NCBI GenBank assembly: GCA_028532985.1
Contig: JANCIK010000007.1
Span: 2,418,001 to 2,482,000 of the forward strand
From: Stropharia rugosoannulata
Taxonomy: Eukaryota > Basidiomycota > Agaricomycetes > Agaricales > Strophariaceae
DNA: 64,000 bases
Direction: 5' to 3'
In this document: piece by piece, positions 1 to 9,473 of the stretch
Layout: every line of letters begins with the position of its first letter
Numbering within the stretch: position 1 is the stretch's first letter
Position numbers and translations under genes: made by a program
The notes under the pieces: model-generated
What the model was told of the DNA's origin: nothing
The model's database searches: none
The model's input: only the letters and a program-made list of their open reading frames with translations

Positions 1-282
1 TTTCAAATACAGGGTCATGACACATGTACCAAGGAATAGATGCTAGCTATAACTATAGATAGTTATCAATGGAAAGACAGCAAAATGTCAGTTCGGGAAT
101 TAGACATCCTAAGAAGTGATTGTCAGGGTCAGCGCAGCGCACGAGGAGAAAGACCCACAGGAAAGAATTCCTCCTGGTAAAAGACCTGGGCGGCATAGTG
201 GAGTTGTTGGAAGTGTTCAGAGTGAGGGAGGGTGCCGTAGCGCTCAGCATCTGTAGTACCACACAAGCGCAGGATGAGCTCG

Positions 283-1198
283 CTATAGTGAAGCTGAGCG
301 CACAAGTGCGATAGGCGAGGCGAGTGACAGGTAGCTTCGGTCAGCGCCAGAGCCCGCTACAAGGATGTCAGAGTCGCGGACGAAAAGGGTGGAGAAGGGA
401 CATGCGCGCACTGCATGGTCTTGAACGTGGCGCATCATGTCTAGGCAGATGGTCATGGGAAGCAGCGGTTCAGTCGCGGCCTCAAGAATAAAATGAAGGG
501 CGCCTATGTAGATGCGGCAGACGCGCTCATGATCATCGAGCGGAATATCAGCTAGCGCCCGCTTGGGTAGAGCAGCTAAGCGCAAGAAGGAAGGATCGGA
601 CCTTGCGCGTTGAAGGAGATTACTTTCGGTATCGAAGGAGGGCATGATGATAAGAGACATGTTCATTTGAGGGATCATATATATCACTAAATGATCCATC
701 AGAGCCGTGCACGGGCTCAATCGTAGCTAATATCATCTACTACAAGGGCAGCATCGGGATCTACGTCTAGAATGGCGGTCCCTGTTGGTTCCGAGGGTGG
801 GAGATTGTGAAAAGGCATGCCAAGATGGCTGTACCGATCGAGAATGTGAAGAGCAGCGTTGCTGAGCATGCATGCATCGAAATGATCATCGCTAAATCTG
901 CGCTGAGCGCGGCCTTCGTAAAACACGATCGTCATGACTAAAGGCAGGAATTGGCGGTTGAAGTCGATAAAACGCAAAGGCAGTGTAATCCGATCCTGGA
1001 GGAAAGCGTTAGCATAAAGAAGTGCCTGCATGAACCTAAGGAGGTTACCAGTGCGCGCACGAGGGACTGAGCAGACTGTAGAGGAAAGTGAAAAGGGCCG
1101 TTGTGGCAGTCCTCTGCGAGCTCCGCATGAATGGCGAGTTGTCTCAGTAAAACAGTGAATTGGCGAGCGACAGCGGTGCGCTGATATCGGAGAGCCAT
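283..1198 (-). pseudogene. Broken hypothetical gene in three successive frames
   Basis: Three minus-strand open frames follow one another: about 1198 to 938 (from ATG 1198, MALRYQRTAVARQ), 1031 to 717, and 720 to 283. They overlap by a few bases and change frame without a convincing GT-AG intron; the only GT...AG between the first two would remove 13-24 bases. The amino acid composition (leucine- and aspartate-rich, few stops) looks like real coding sequence. I read it as one gene carrying two frameshifts, or as adjacent exons whose introns I cannot place. No domain is recognised. It has the same orientation as the intact gene at 1700-3862, and a motif just upstream of it recurs upstream of that gene. 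Confidence 0.35.
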
Positions 1199-1699
1199 AG
1201 AAGGCAGTAAAGAAACTGTCAACTGGGGACAGTTGAATTTATAGTAGGGGGGAGAGATGGCCTAGCCAAGCAGAGATAAATCCAGGAGCCTAAGGAGATA
1301 AGGAGATAATACAAAAAGGGCAGAAGTAGCAGTTGGTTAGCGTATACGCATAGGCACATCTTTCATATGCGCGCATCGCACCTACACTTGCCCACAGTAG
1401 AAAGACAGGAGCAAAAGTTGGTGGATACATATAAGCAGGTGGACACTGGTCATATGCGCGCATGGCACTTGTAACAGCTTAAGAGGAACCAGGCTATTAG
1501 ATATCTTAAAAGACAGAAAGAACTTAGGTTCACACAAGGAAGAGAAAAGAAAAGCATATATAGAAGCATATCTTAATACATAGTACAGGCCTATTTTACA
1601 TATGCTAGGTAAAATAGGGTCAAGACAAGGAAGAAAAGAGAGGGCAAGAAAAGAAAAGAAGTCCAAAAGGGGGCATTCAATGCACGCATCGTGAAACAC
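1199..1699. other. Intergenic, with purine tract and ATATGCGCGCAT words
   Basis: No credible gene. A block at 1209-1260 contains a GGACAGT word, a T-rich stretch and a run AGTAGGGGGGAGAGATGG. A similar block occurs at 4429-4475, so the two are probably copies. The word CATATGCGCGCAT occurs near 1363 and 1450 and again near 4790, with the related TGCGCGCAT near 23995. This suggests dispersed copies of one repeat family. Confidence 0.4.
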
Positions 1700-3862
1700 C
1701 TAGGCCTCCGTTGCGTGCCCGTCCTCATCACAGGAAGCCTCAGGGCTCGACTCGGGAACAACGGACGCGGACTTATGGGGACGAGAGGGAGCTTTCCCCT
1801 TGCCCTTCGAAGAACTCGCCCCCTTGCCCTTCGAAGAACTCGCCCCCTTGCCCTTCGAAGAACTCGCCCCCTTGCCTTTTGAAGAACTCGCTTTGGAGGC
1901 GGCAGGGCTGGAGGTGCGCTGCGCACGCGGGACGATTTTAGTAGCAGCAGAGGGTTGTTCTGCGGACCCAGAGGTGGAAGGTTCGAAACGGGGATGTGCA
2001 GGATCATAGAAAGAAGTAAGGGGAACGAAGTCAACGGGGCGCTCGGGATCCAGGGGTTGGCAAAGCGCATCATACGAGGCGCAGAGGGCAGTAAGATCCA
2101 TGGACCTGAGAGCGTCGAAGGTCTCACAATCGGCAAAACGGGACCCAATGATAACATTAGTAGGCATGGTCGCTGCCATTGCCTGAGCCAATTGCACGAG
2201 CTGGATGAGCTCTGCAAAGTGTAGACGCTCGAGGCCTCGACGGGCCTCCTCTGCAGCGCGCGCTTGTTGACGGTAGGCCTCGAGACGAGCGAACGATGCG
2301 CGCAGCTCTAAAAGAACGAGTCAGTAATGGATAAAGTAAGAAAGAAGAAGGCGCGCACCGGCGGGGGATGTGCGGTGCCAACCAGCAGACCCCTCCAAGG
2401 CGCGGTCGAGTTCTGGACCAGTCATTGCCTGAAAGCAAGGCCCCCGACTATCGAGGCGGCATTTGGCGCACTTTTTACCAGGGCCGCGCAGCAAACAGAA
2501 TATGCGATGTGGCGCCAACTTGCCAGAACTATTGGAAGAGCGGTCACATAGAGAGCAGGAAAGACCAGGCTAGATAAAACACAAGTTAAAACAACAGGAA
2601 GTAACCCAAAAGAAAAAGAGAAGCTTACCACAACTGCAGCCTCTAACTGGTTTTGAGAAGGGAGCTGAGCCATGGAGATGGCGTCAGGAAGGGGTTTGCC
2701 AGCTAAGGCCAGAGAAGCTGAGTAAACTCCAGGGAGCAGATTATACACGGGATATGTGGATTCATAGGTGACCTTAGAGGAATCGACTCCCTCGAGACGG
2801 GAGAGTTCGGACACGCCGCTTGAAGAAGGGACCAGGGGGACGACCTTGGTGCGCACACCAGAAGAAGAAGCGGGGGCCGATGCGCGCTTCTTAGAAGGCC
2901 CAGCCACAGCCTGTGGGGTAGCTAGAGAGGTATTAAGTACGAGGCAAAAGTTGGGGAAAAAGATCACATACCGGTTTGGGCAGCATCTTTGCGCGCGCGC
3001 TTGGCCTTGGGAACTGGAGGCACGGGCAAAGACGAGATGGGGACAAGTGCGGTGCGCTTACGCTTGACGGAAGCGGCGATAGGGGCATCGACCACTTCTG
3101 GTGAGGCGCGCGCAGAAAGAGGTGGAGGGGTGGCAGGAGAAGAGCGCCTCCGTTTGGTAAGCGCAGCAGGGGTCAGATCGACAACTATGGGGGAAAGGGG
3201 TCTAGAAGGGGGATCAGGGGAAGGGGGCGGGGGCGTAGACGAGGCGCGCCTCTGCTCGGGTGGAGGCATGCCCATGGCTCCGGCAGGGCCGCTCATCTCT
3301 GCCTCTGGCCCCAGCATCTCCACGTCGCGTTCGGGCGGCTCGAGGGGCAGGTACTGAAGTCGGGGCTCGGGCTGAGCCCCAGGCGACCAAGATAGAGGAA
3401 AGGCGCTAGCGAAAGCGACCTTGTAAGAAGTCAGCTGCAGAGGAGCCGTTAGCGCACATTATAAAGAAAAGGGAAAAGGGGACTTACGGGTTTTAGCCCG
3501 GGCTCGGGCTCGACGAACCATAATGCGCGCTGAGTTATGTCCTCGGAGCTCCATCCGAAAACGGGGTCGTCATCACCAATGGCCAGGAGGGACAACAAAA
3601 GGGCCAATTCGCGCGTCCCCGCATGGTGAGTGGCGTTGATAGGAAATGCGCGCACATGGCTTTCCACTGCGAGGCCGAACTGTTCGCGGAGGGACACGAA
3701 CTGGTTAACGTCCTCGGGACTCAGCTTGTCACGGCAGCCCAAGTCCTCGAAGGTGTCGTATTGGGCTAGCACAGGGCGGAGCCTATGGAAATGGTCTGCG
3801 CGGTCCAAAGAGCGCTCGGCCTTTTGCGTCTTGAGAAATTTGTCGACACTGCGGAAAGCCAT
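1700..3862 (-). CDS. Hypothetical 649-aa protein with Cys cluster and SSSKGKGA repeats
   Basis: Five exons splice in frame: 3862-3488, 3434-2972, 2921-2629, 2569-2359 and 2307-1700. All introns are GT-AG, and the sum is 650 codons with the stop. The start is the first ATG of the open frame (MAFRSVDKFLK). Domains in order: a globular N-terminus of about 150 residues; a proline-, serine- and lysine-rich linker with basic patches such as KRKR and KAKRARK; a cysteine cluster in exon 4 with CSLC, then KKCAKC, then a further Cys (zinc-binding-like); a helical region rich in Ala, Arg and Glu; and a C-terminus with four SSSKGKGA repeats. I do not recognise the family. A nucleic-acid-binding role is inferred only from the Cys pairs and basic patches. 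It lies antisense to and upstream of a purine tract and LTR-like sequence, so it may belong to a retroelement. Confidence 0.7.
1797..1891 (-). repeat. Four tandem 24-bp units inside the 649-aa gene
   Basis: The 24-bp unit containing CTTGCCCTTCGAAGAACTCG is repeated four times with one variant copy. It encodes SSSKGKGA on the minus strand. The multiple of three keeps the frame, so copy number can change without breaking the protein. Confidence 0.9.
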
Positions 3863-4456
3863 GAAGCTTGTGTGATTCAGAGTGGAAGAAGATAAGAAAG
3901 GGAAGCAGTTAGGACTAGAGGAAAGCGAAAGAAAGGAAGAACAGGAGGGGCGTTGGAACTAGTTATATACAGCAGGGGAGAGTAGAGAAAGAAAATTCTG
4001 GAGCATGAGAGAAGCGGGGCGGCAATGAGCGCATGTCGAATAAACTTACCGGCAACATACTAGAATAGCGTGCAGTAAAAAGGAAGAACTAGCAGGGCCC
4101 AGAACAGGAAAGGGCAAGGCCTGATCAGGAAGGTGACTCGAGAAGGGATGTAGGCTGGCCCGAAATAGTAATAATGAGACCATTAGGAGTAAGAAATTAG
4201 AAAAAGACGATAGGCGCAGTGCGCGCGGAAGAGGGGGTTTGTCTAAAACAAGTCTAGTTCGGTGGAGGCCCAGTAAGGAATGCCCGAAGATGAAAATCAG
4301 GGTGCCGAATAGAGATAGGATGTAGGAAGAAGGGAGCTCTGGGTAGCCACGGACGGCAGTAACTAAGCCAGGACACAGTAGGATGGGGAAGATAGTGGCC
4401 TGCTACTATGGAAGCGATGCACGTATTTGAAGTTGACTGAGGACAGTCAAGATTTT
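3863..4456. other. Intergenic, upstream of the 649-aa gene
   Basis: Purine-rich sequence without a credible gene. It should contain the promoter of the minus-strand gene starting at 3862. I see no clear TATA box. The block from 4429 resembles 1209-1260. Confidence 0.4.
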
Positions 4457-4903
4457 AGTGGGGGGGAGATGACAGGGCTGCTTTTTGGCTACGGGTGTAA
4501 ACAGTCAGAAGGTCCGTTAGTGGGATAGCTGCGCGCGGGAAAACACAGAGAGACTAGAGTGGAGCCTGCCTCGTAGTCTATAGCTATCAGCGCGCTTTAT
4601 GACTATAAGCACCTGCGTGCACTGTATTGCGAGAGAGATCGGTCAGCAAGCTGCACAGCCTAAAGTGCATAGTCTGGTCATCCGTGCGAGCGATCGAAGA
4701 GGCATAGAATGGTTAAGCACCAGCGAAGTGCGGTGTGAGTACAGCTGAGCAGATACCAAAGGCGGTGTGAAGGGCTGGTGCGTGTATCTCATATGCGCGC
4801 ATTGCAAAGGCAGAATTTGTCTAAGTCCACACATCATGTGACCGTGGCGGCGCGCATCAAAAGACGCGCAAAAGCCCGAGGGAATGAACGACATGCGCGC
4901 AGC
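4457..4903 (+). other. Putative polypurine tract and first part of an LTR
   Basis: AGTGGGGGGGAGA (about 4458-4470) looks like the polypurine tract of an LTR retrotransposon, followed at once by TGACAGGG, a possible LTR start. The KDZ element then interrupts the sequence at 4904. The continuation would be 23381 onward, where ATATAAACC near 23485 could be a TATA box. I found no second LTR copy in the window, so this is an inference from the purine tract and TG start only. Confidence 0.35.
4897..4903. repeat. Target site duplication of the KDZ element (left)
   Basis: GCGCAGC directly precedes the inverted repeat terminus CACATAG. The same seven bases follow the opposite terminus at 23374-23380. 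I tested neighbouring cut points: no 8-bp duplication is possible, and 7 bp is the longest perfect match. Confidence 0.85.
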
Positions 4904-5186
4904 CACATAGAACAGTCCCCTGGTACCGTACACTATAGTGTATTCGGGGACTATATATATACTATATGACATAACATCATTCCTGCCAATTCTTTATTTA
5001 GATCTCTGCCATGTGTCATAGACGGATCCGGCGACTAAACGTCTACCGTAGGCTATAGCATCATTCCGGCAGAATGCGGGTTCCCAGCCACCGTTCCAGC
5101 TCGGCATCGGGCTGACACACCTCCCCTCGGAGGGTCGGTCGGTGCCCCGAGGTGTTGGTCGGTGGCAAGCTACCCAGACTCAGCTT
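4904..5186 (+). repeat. Left terminal inverted repeat of the KDZ element
   Basis: It matches the reverse complement of 23111-23373. The outer ~93 bases are identical, and about 10 mismatches fall in the first 230 bp. The left copy has an extra ~20-bp block (CCCCGAGGTGTTGGTCGGTG) near 5155, flanked by GTCGGTG words, consistent with a short tandem duplication. The inner part is rich in CGG triplets. Confidence 0.92.
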
Positions 5187-5583
5187 GGTAATTAGCATCC
5201 TCAAAGCATCCCGATTGTTGTATAAGTAGGGGTTTTTAGTGCTCTTATATATATGATAGAGTAAAGTTACGACTGATATACCAGCTCCAACATCCTACAC
5301 CTGTCCTCAGCGCCGGCCACCGGATCCAGACGGACACCGATATCGACCTTTTAGATATAAGCATTCTATGTTAGTTATTGTCTTTGCTCATTGAATGCAT
5401 GTTGCTGTGATAGTAAGGTCGGCTAAATACTGGTGTTAATCGGACCTCTCCGACTACGCATCGGTATCCGATGAGTTCCATTTCGGCCCATCGGCACGTG
5501 ACATTCGCGTTGAAGTTAAATTTTCTTACTACCCTACTACTTAGTATACTACTACGACCGTCCATTGCACTACATCAGGTACC
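5187..5583 (+). promoter_or_regulatory. Presumed promoter region of the TET/JBP gene
   Basis: About 400 bases between the inverted repeat and the TET/JBP start. TATAAGTAG occurs near 5220 and TATATATGATAG near 5250. CGG-type words (ATCGGTATCCGATG near 5460, CATCGGCACGTG near 5490) are frequent. No ORF of its own is supported. Confidence 0.4.
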
Positions 5584-6886
5584 ATGTCGCATTTACTCGC
5601 ACTAGACTTGACAGAAACTGTTGCAAAATATATGAAAGCACGTTTCCACACAATTGTCACGGGCAAGGTGGTCAATATCCATTGGCCATACAATGCTTGT
5701 CTTCAATGTGATTGCGACGATATGGTTGATGAGGTCGTAACAGCATTTCGTAACCGCAGTAAGATAAGGACTGCTATTTGGTGGATGACTTGCTTACCAT
5801 TTCTAATAGAAGAGACATCTTGGAATGTTGAAGATTATGTTTCTTGTTTAACTCAAAAACAGAATAGTCAAAATGAAGAACTGGAGACAGCTATGTCCAA
5901 AAAATTTGGAGCATTACAAAGTAGCAAAGGCCTTATCACTGAGGCATGTCTGATCACAGACTTATCTGGAAATACGCTGTTGTGGTATCTCCCAAATACT
6001 CTAACAAAATCAAGAGCGGTTGAGTGTTCCACATTGTCCTTATAACAATAACTAAAAATAGTGGCAGAGTATGATATGGGAAGGTGTAGCATCCCTGGGG
6101 TCATTCATAAAAGTTGCAAACAAATCTAACGATTCAAGTGGACCAACATACTATGCCACAAGATCAGCATCGGAGTCCGGTCGGGAATTGAACACGGCGT
6201 CCGGTCGGGAATTGAGCTCGGCGTCCGGTCGGGAATTGGCATTGCATGACATTCCAGAGATCGCGTCAGGAACTGTAACAATTGCACCTTCCTGGTATGA
6301 GGTTGGTCATGAGGTGGGTGCCGTGACATGAGCACAGTGTCTGTATAACAACGAGAGTAACTAGAAGACCAATCTGGAAATGTCGTCTTTGTTAAATGCA
6401 AAGAACAGGAATTGGCTTGAGAGCCAGAAGGAGCTTTCGGCCTTGATTGGAGGCTTACTATCCATTATTCATCCAGAGCAGTACGAGCAAGGAATTGCTT
6501 GCTTGAAGTACATCCAGGCTCATCCCGATGTGCTTGCCAACTCAGCGGAATTGACCGAGGTGATGAATTTTTGGAGTGCCCCTTTTACAGCAATCACCAT
6601 TATCAGCAACCGCACTCCGTTTCACCGAGACACGGGAGCCGATACGAGTGCCTTTGATGTCTTGATCAACATTGGTACTACTCCCAATGTGTACTTTGAA
6701 TTACCCGGCCTGGGGATTAGACTGGCATACAGAGGTGGAACAGTCATCGGAATGTCATCAAGGTTACTTGTCCATGGGGTGGCTAACAACATTGACAGAA
6801 TTTGTATTATCTATCATTCTAAGCACACCATTACTGAAGGATTGCATGGAAAAGTACTCCCATGGATGAATATTTCTCAATTTTAG
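5584..6886 (+). CDS. TET/JBP-family 2-oxoglutarate/Fe(II) dioxygenase (5-methylcytosine oxidase)
   Basis: Three exons: 5584-6018, 6062-6313 and 6365-6886, with introns of 43 and 51 bases, encode 402 aa. The C-terminal ~110 residues carry the Tet_JBP signature: SNRTPFHRDTGAD gives the iron ligands His316 and Asp318 (HxD), followed by LPGLGIRLAYRGGTVIGMS, then the distal iron ligand His366 in LLVHGV and the 2-oxoglutarate Arg374 in NNIDRICI. In this family the enzyme oxidises 5-methylcytosine in DNA in the nucleus. All catalytic residues seen are intact. The middle has three near-repeats of SGREL(N/S/A). The length suits compact fungal forms. It is the outermost left gene and converges on the 690-aa gene with 69 bases between the stops. 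The demethylation role is established for the family; use against silencing of this element is inference. Confidence 0.88.
6168..6238 (+). repeat. Short tandem repeat in the TET/JBP gene
   Basis: Three copies of a unit containing GTCCGGTCGGGAATTG, spaced 27 bases apart, encode SGREL motifs. The unit holds a CCGG and a CGG triplet like many other words in the element. Confidence 0.75.
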
Positions 6887-6955
6887 TTAACTTTGCTCCT
6901 GTACTGTGTTCAAGTTTATTAATCATTTGTGCAAAAAAAGTCTGTACTATTACAT

Positions 6956-9130
6956 TCAGTCAATGTCAATGGTGCCCTGCTCAAAACCAAAGTTATCATC
7001 ATCATCTTCGTCATCATCAGCACTATCCTCAGATGCATCGGAGTCGTCATCGGAGTCCGAGTTTTCACTCGGAAGAGAGGAGAGAGCCGATGGAGGCCGG
7101 ACAGAATCAAGAATATTCGTGTCCGTGTCGCCATCGGCGTCATCGTCAGCATCGGCGTCATTGTAAGTAGACGAGGGAAAGCCTGGCAGGATATCTTCTT
7201 CATAAGCCGCAACACCAGTTAAATCGAGACTCTGCTCAGGAGAAGGTTCGGCACCACGCCGATCAAGAGTTGCGGGCAAAGCAAGATAACTGGTGTTTAC
7301 AATTCCATCGTCACCACGGCCAGAACTCTCGGAACCTTCATCTGATTGTTCAATGTTTGGAGGAATATCGTCTTCGACTTCCACGTCGGCAGTGAAGGCG
7401 GGAAAAGTTGCTGACCGATCGGGCTCCGACTCAAAGACCACTATGTTTGTCGGCATTGTGGGTGGCGGATCCTCACCATAGAAGTCATCTTCCTGCTGCA
7501 TACGATCGTCTTCACTCTGCCTCGCCTTCATGTCCGTATCGGAGACCTCCGACTCCACCGAGTGATTTCCGTTATCCTCCATAGCTTCACTTGTCGGGGG
7601 GAGCTCCTCGTCAATGGATTCGTCCGTGCTGTCAGTGATTTCAGAAAGGACTTCAATGGTCGGCGGGATGTCCTCGTCAAACTGTTTGTTGGGCATTTGG
7701 GGCCCGTTGGCGTCAGAAACGGAGTGCGACAGAAGAACGGGAGCCGGCAAGCCAATGTGTCCTCCGGGATGAACTGGATATTTAGAATTTGGTGAGAGAA
7801 TTCGAACGGACTTCGATTTCTCTGCTTGTCGCGGAGCCCGAGTCGGCACCGACTCGGATTGATCTGTTCAAAATTATTATTGTTTGTGGTGATTGATTTT
7901 TTCAGGGTACTTACTGGATGTTGACTTTATTGGCTTATCCTGCCCGTCTTCCCTTTCTGGCCGGAATTGACGCTTGAATTCTTCTGGTGGATTTGCACCG
8001 TACTTGTGAGGGATGACGCCGGTATCTGACACATGCTTTGCGATTGCTTCATATTGATTAATCACATAATTTGACCGCTGCATTGCCATGCCTACACTGC
8101 GTGTGGTAGATGCAAATTGGGTCCCAAGATTCTGCAATTCTTTAATTGCGGTGTCTGCCAAATCTTTCCATTGGGAGCACTTTTCGCAGACAACCCTCAA
8201 GGCTTCAGCATTAGGCAAGTTCAAGGTTGATGCCTGTGGTTGCGATGAGACATTCTTCACCCCAGACGTGCGTGATAGAGTCGCCGGTGACCATAATCGG
8301 GCGCCGGTCGATCGTTCCGATGACTTGTTCGGCGGTCCTGATCGACCCATTGGAGGTGGTTCCCTGCGATGGGATGGAGACGGTTCCCGTCGGTGGAATG
8401 GCCTCGGTGCTTGAGTCACCGGCAACACAATTTTGGATCTGTCGTACGCGGCTTGCCACTTTGGCAAGGCTAAGCAGTCATCTGGAATCGGTCGGGGGTT
8501 CAACGGCCACCGATCCTGATGCGTGTCGCGTTCCTCTGTCGTGCTTCTTTCTTCATCGTCCGCTTTCCTCCAGCCCCTGAATATGGTGCTCCCCAAGACG
8601 GCTTCCTCATACGCGGCCATGTGCTCGATGATGTCGACATAAGCTGGAATTGAATCAATGACATTTTGGCCTGATTGATTCCACCAATAATGGTTGTCTG
8701 CCGTCATGGCCAAGATAGCCGCGTCGTCATCTTCACTGTATTCTCGGTCCACCAATCCTGGTATGTTTGAGGAATCCGTTTCGTCCGATGGTTCGTACAT
8801 AGCGCGGACCATGAAGTCGAAAAAGTATGGAATTTCAATGACAAATCCCTGTACATGGCAAAATCCAATGTATGAAAGGGCAGCTTCCTAGTTCGCGCTG
8901 TATTAGTATGTCTATTTGAATAATAGCATTGTACTCACTACTTCTGCGGAGACATTGTACCAGTAAGGAAGGCCATCCCAAATATCTTTGAACACAGCCC
9001 TCGCAGCCATGCGCACCCGAGCCATGAGGAGGTGTACCTTGATGTTGGCGCGTTCCTGGCGATCACGGAAGTTAGATGCGTGAATGGGAAAGGGCATTTT
9101 GCCGACTAGATCAGGGGTATCGGGATCCAT
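6956..9130 (-). CDS. 690-aa protein with acidic tail, KDZ-element cargo
   Basis: Three exons: 9130-8939, 8887-7915 and 7863-6956 splice in phase to 691 codons with the stop. The start is ATG 9130 (MDPDTPDLVGKM). The N-terminal ~130 residues (aromatic and hydrophobic, for example DIWDGLPYWYNV and FVIEIPYFFDFMVRAMY) look folded. The middle is proline- and arginine-rich, then a helical stretch has a CEKC pair. The last ~300 residues are very acidic and hold four loose copies of (D/E)(D/E)xPPTxE, spaced through the tail, ending in runs of Asp. No family is recognised. It lies between TET/JBP and transposase on the transposase strand, 343 bases downstream of the transposase stop, so joint expression is plausible. 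An acidic tail could be a chromatin or activation surface; that is inference. Confidence 0.75.
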
Positions 9131-9473
9131 TCTATGACGCGAGGGTAAGGATAACAAAAGCGACTTTTACTGTTCCGTTGATGGTTGGATATAATCACAT
9201 GACATTTGTCGGTGTGTTCCGTTGATTACACAATCATATCACGTGTGTAGCATAGATCTCTACAGAAATACTTAATTGTCTATCTGTAAATGAGACGTTG
9301 AAATAAATGGCTCTTCAGTTACATTGCCCTACTAATTCCACATTTGAAGTTCCTTCAGTATATACACATGGAATGAACAAACAATATTGAACGAATATCG
9401 GCTTGTTAGCAAGTGTCGGATGCATCAGTCGCCGTGTCAGTCATGTGTGCTGTACAAAAGTGCAATTCTCTAA
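9131..9473. other. Spacer between transposase stop and 690-aa gene start
   Basis: This AT-rich sequence holds no gene I can support. It probably contains the promoter of the minus-strand gene starting at 9130 and the transposase 3' end. Confidence 0.4.

Noticed and set aside
4896..4903. Eight-base target duplication for the KDZ element
   Set aside because: The eighth base does not match at any cut position; seven bases is the longest perfect duplication.
4643..4972. Coding frames starting MSYSIYIVPEY at both ends of the KDZ element (also 23305-23520)
   Set aside because: They are identical only because they read through the inverted repeats, and they diverge at the element boundary.
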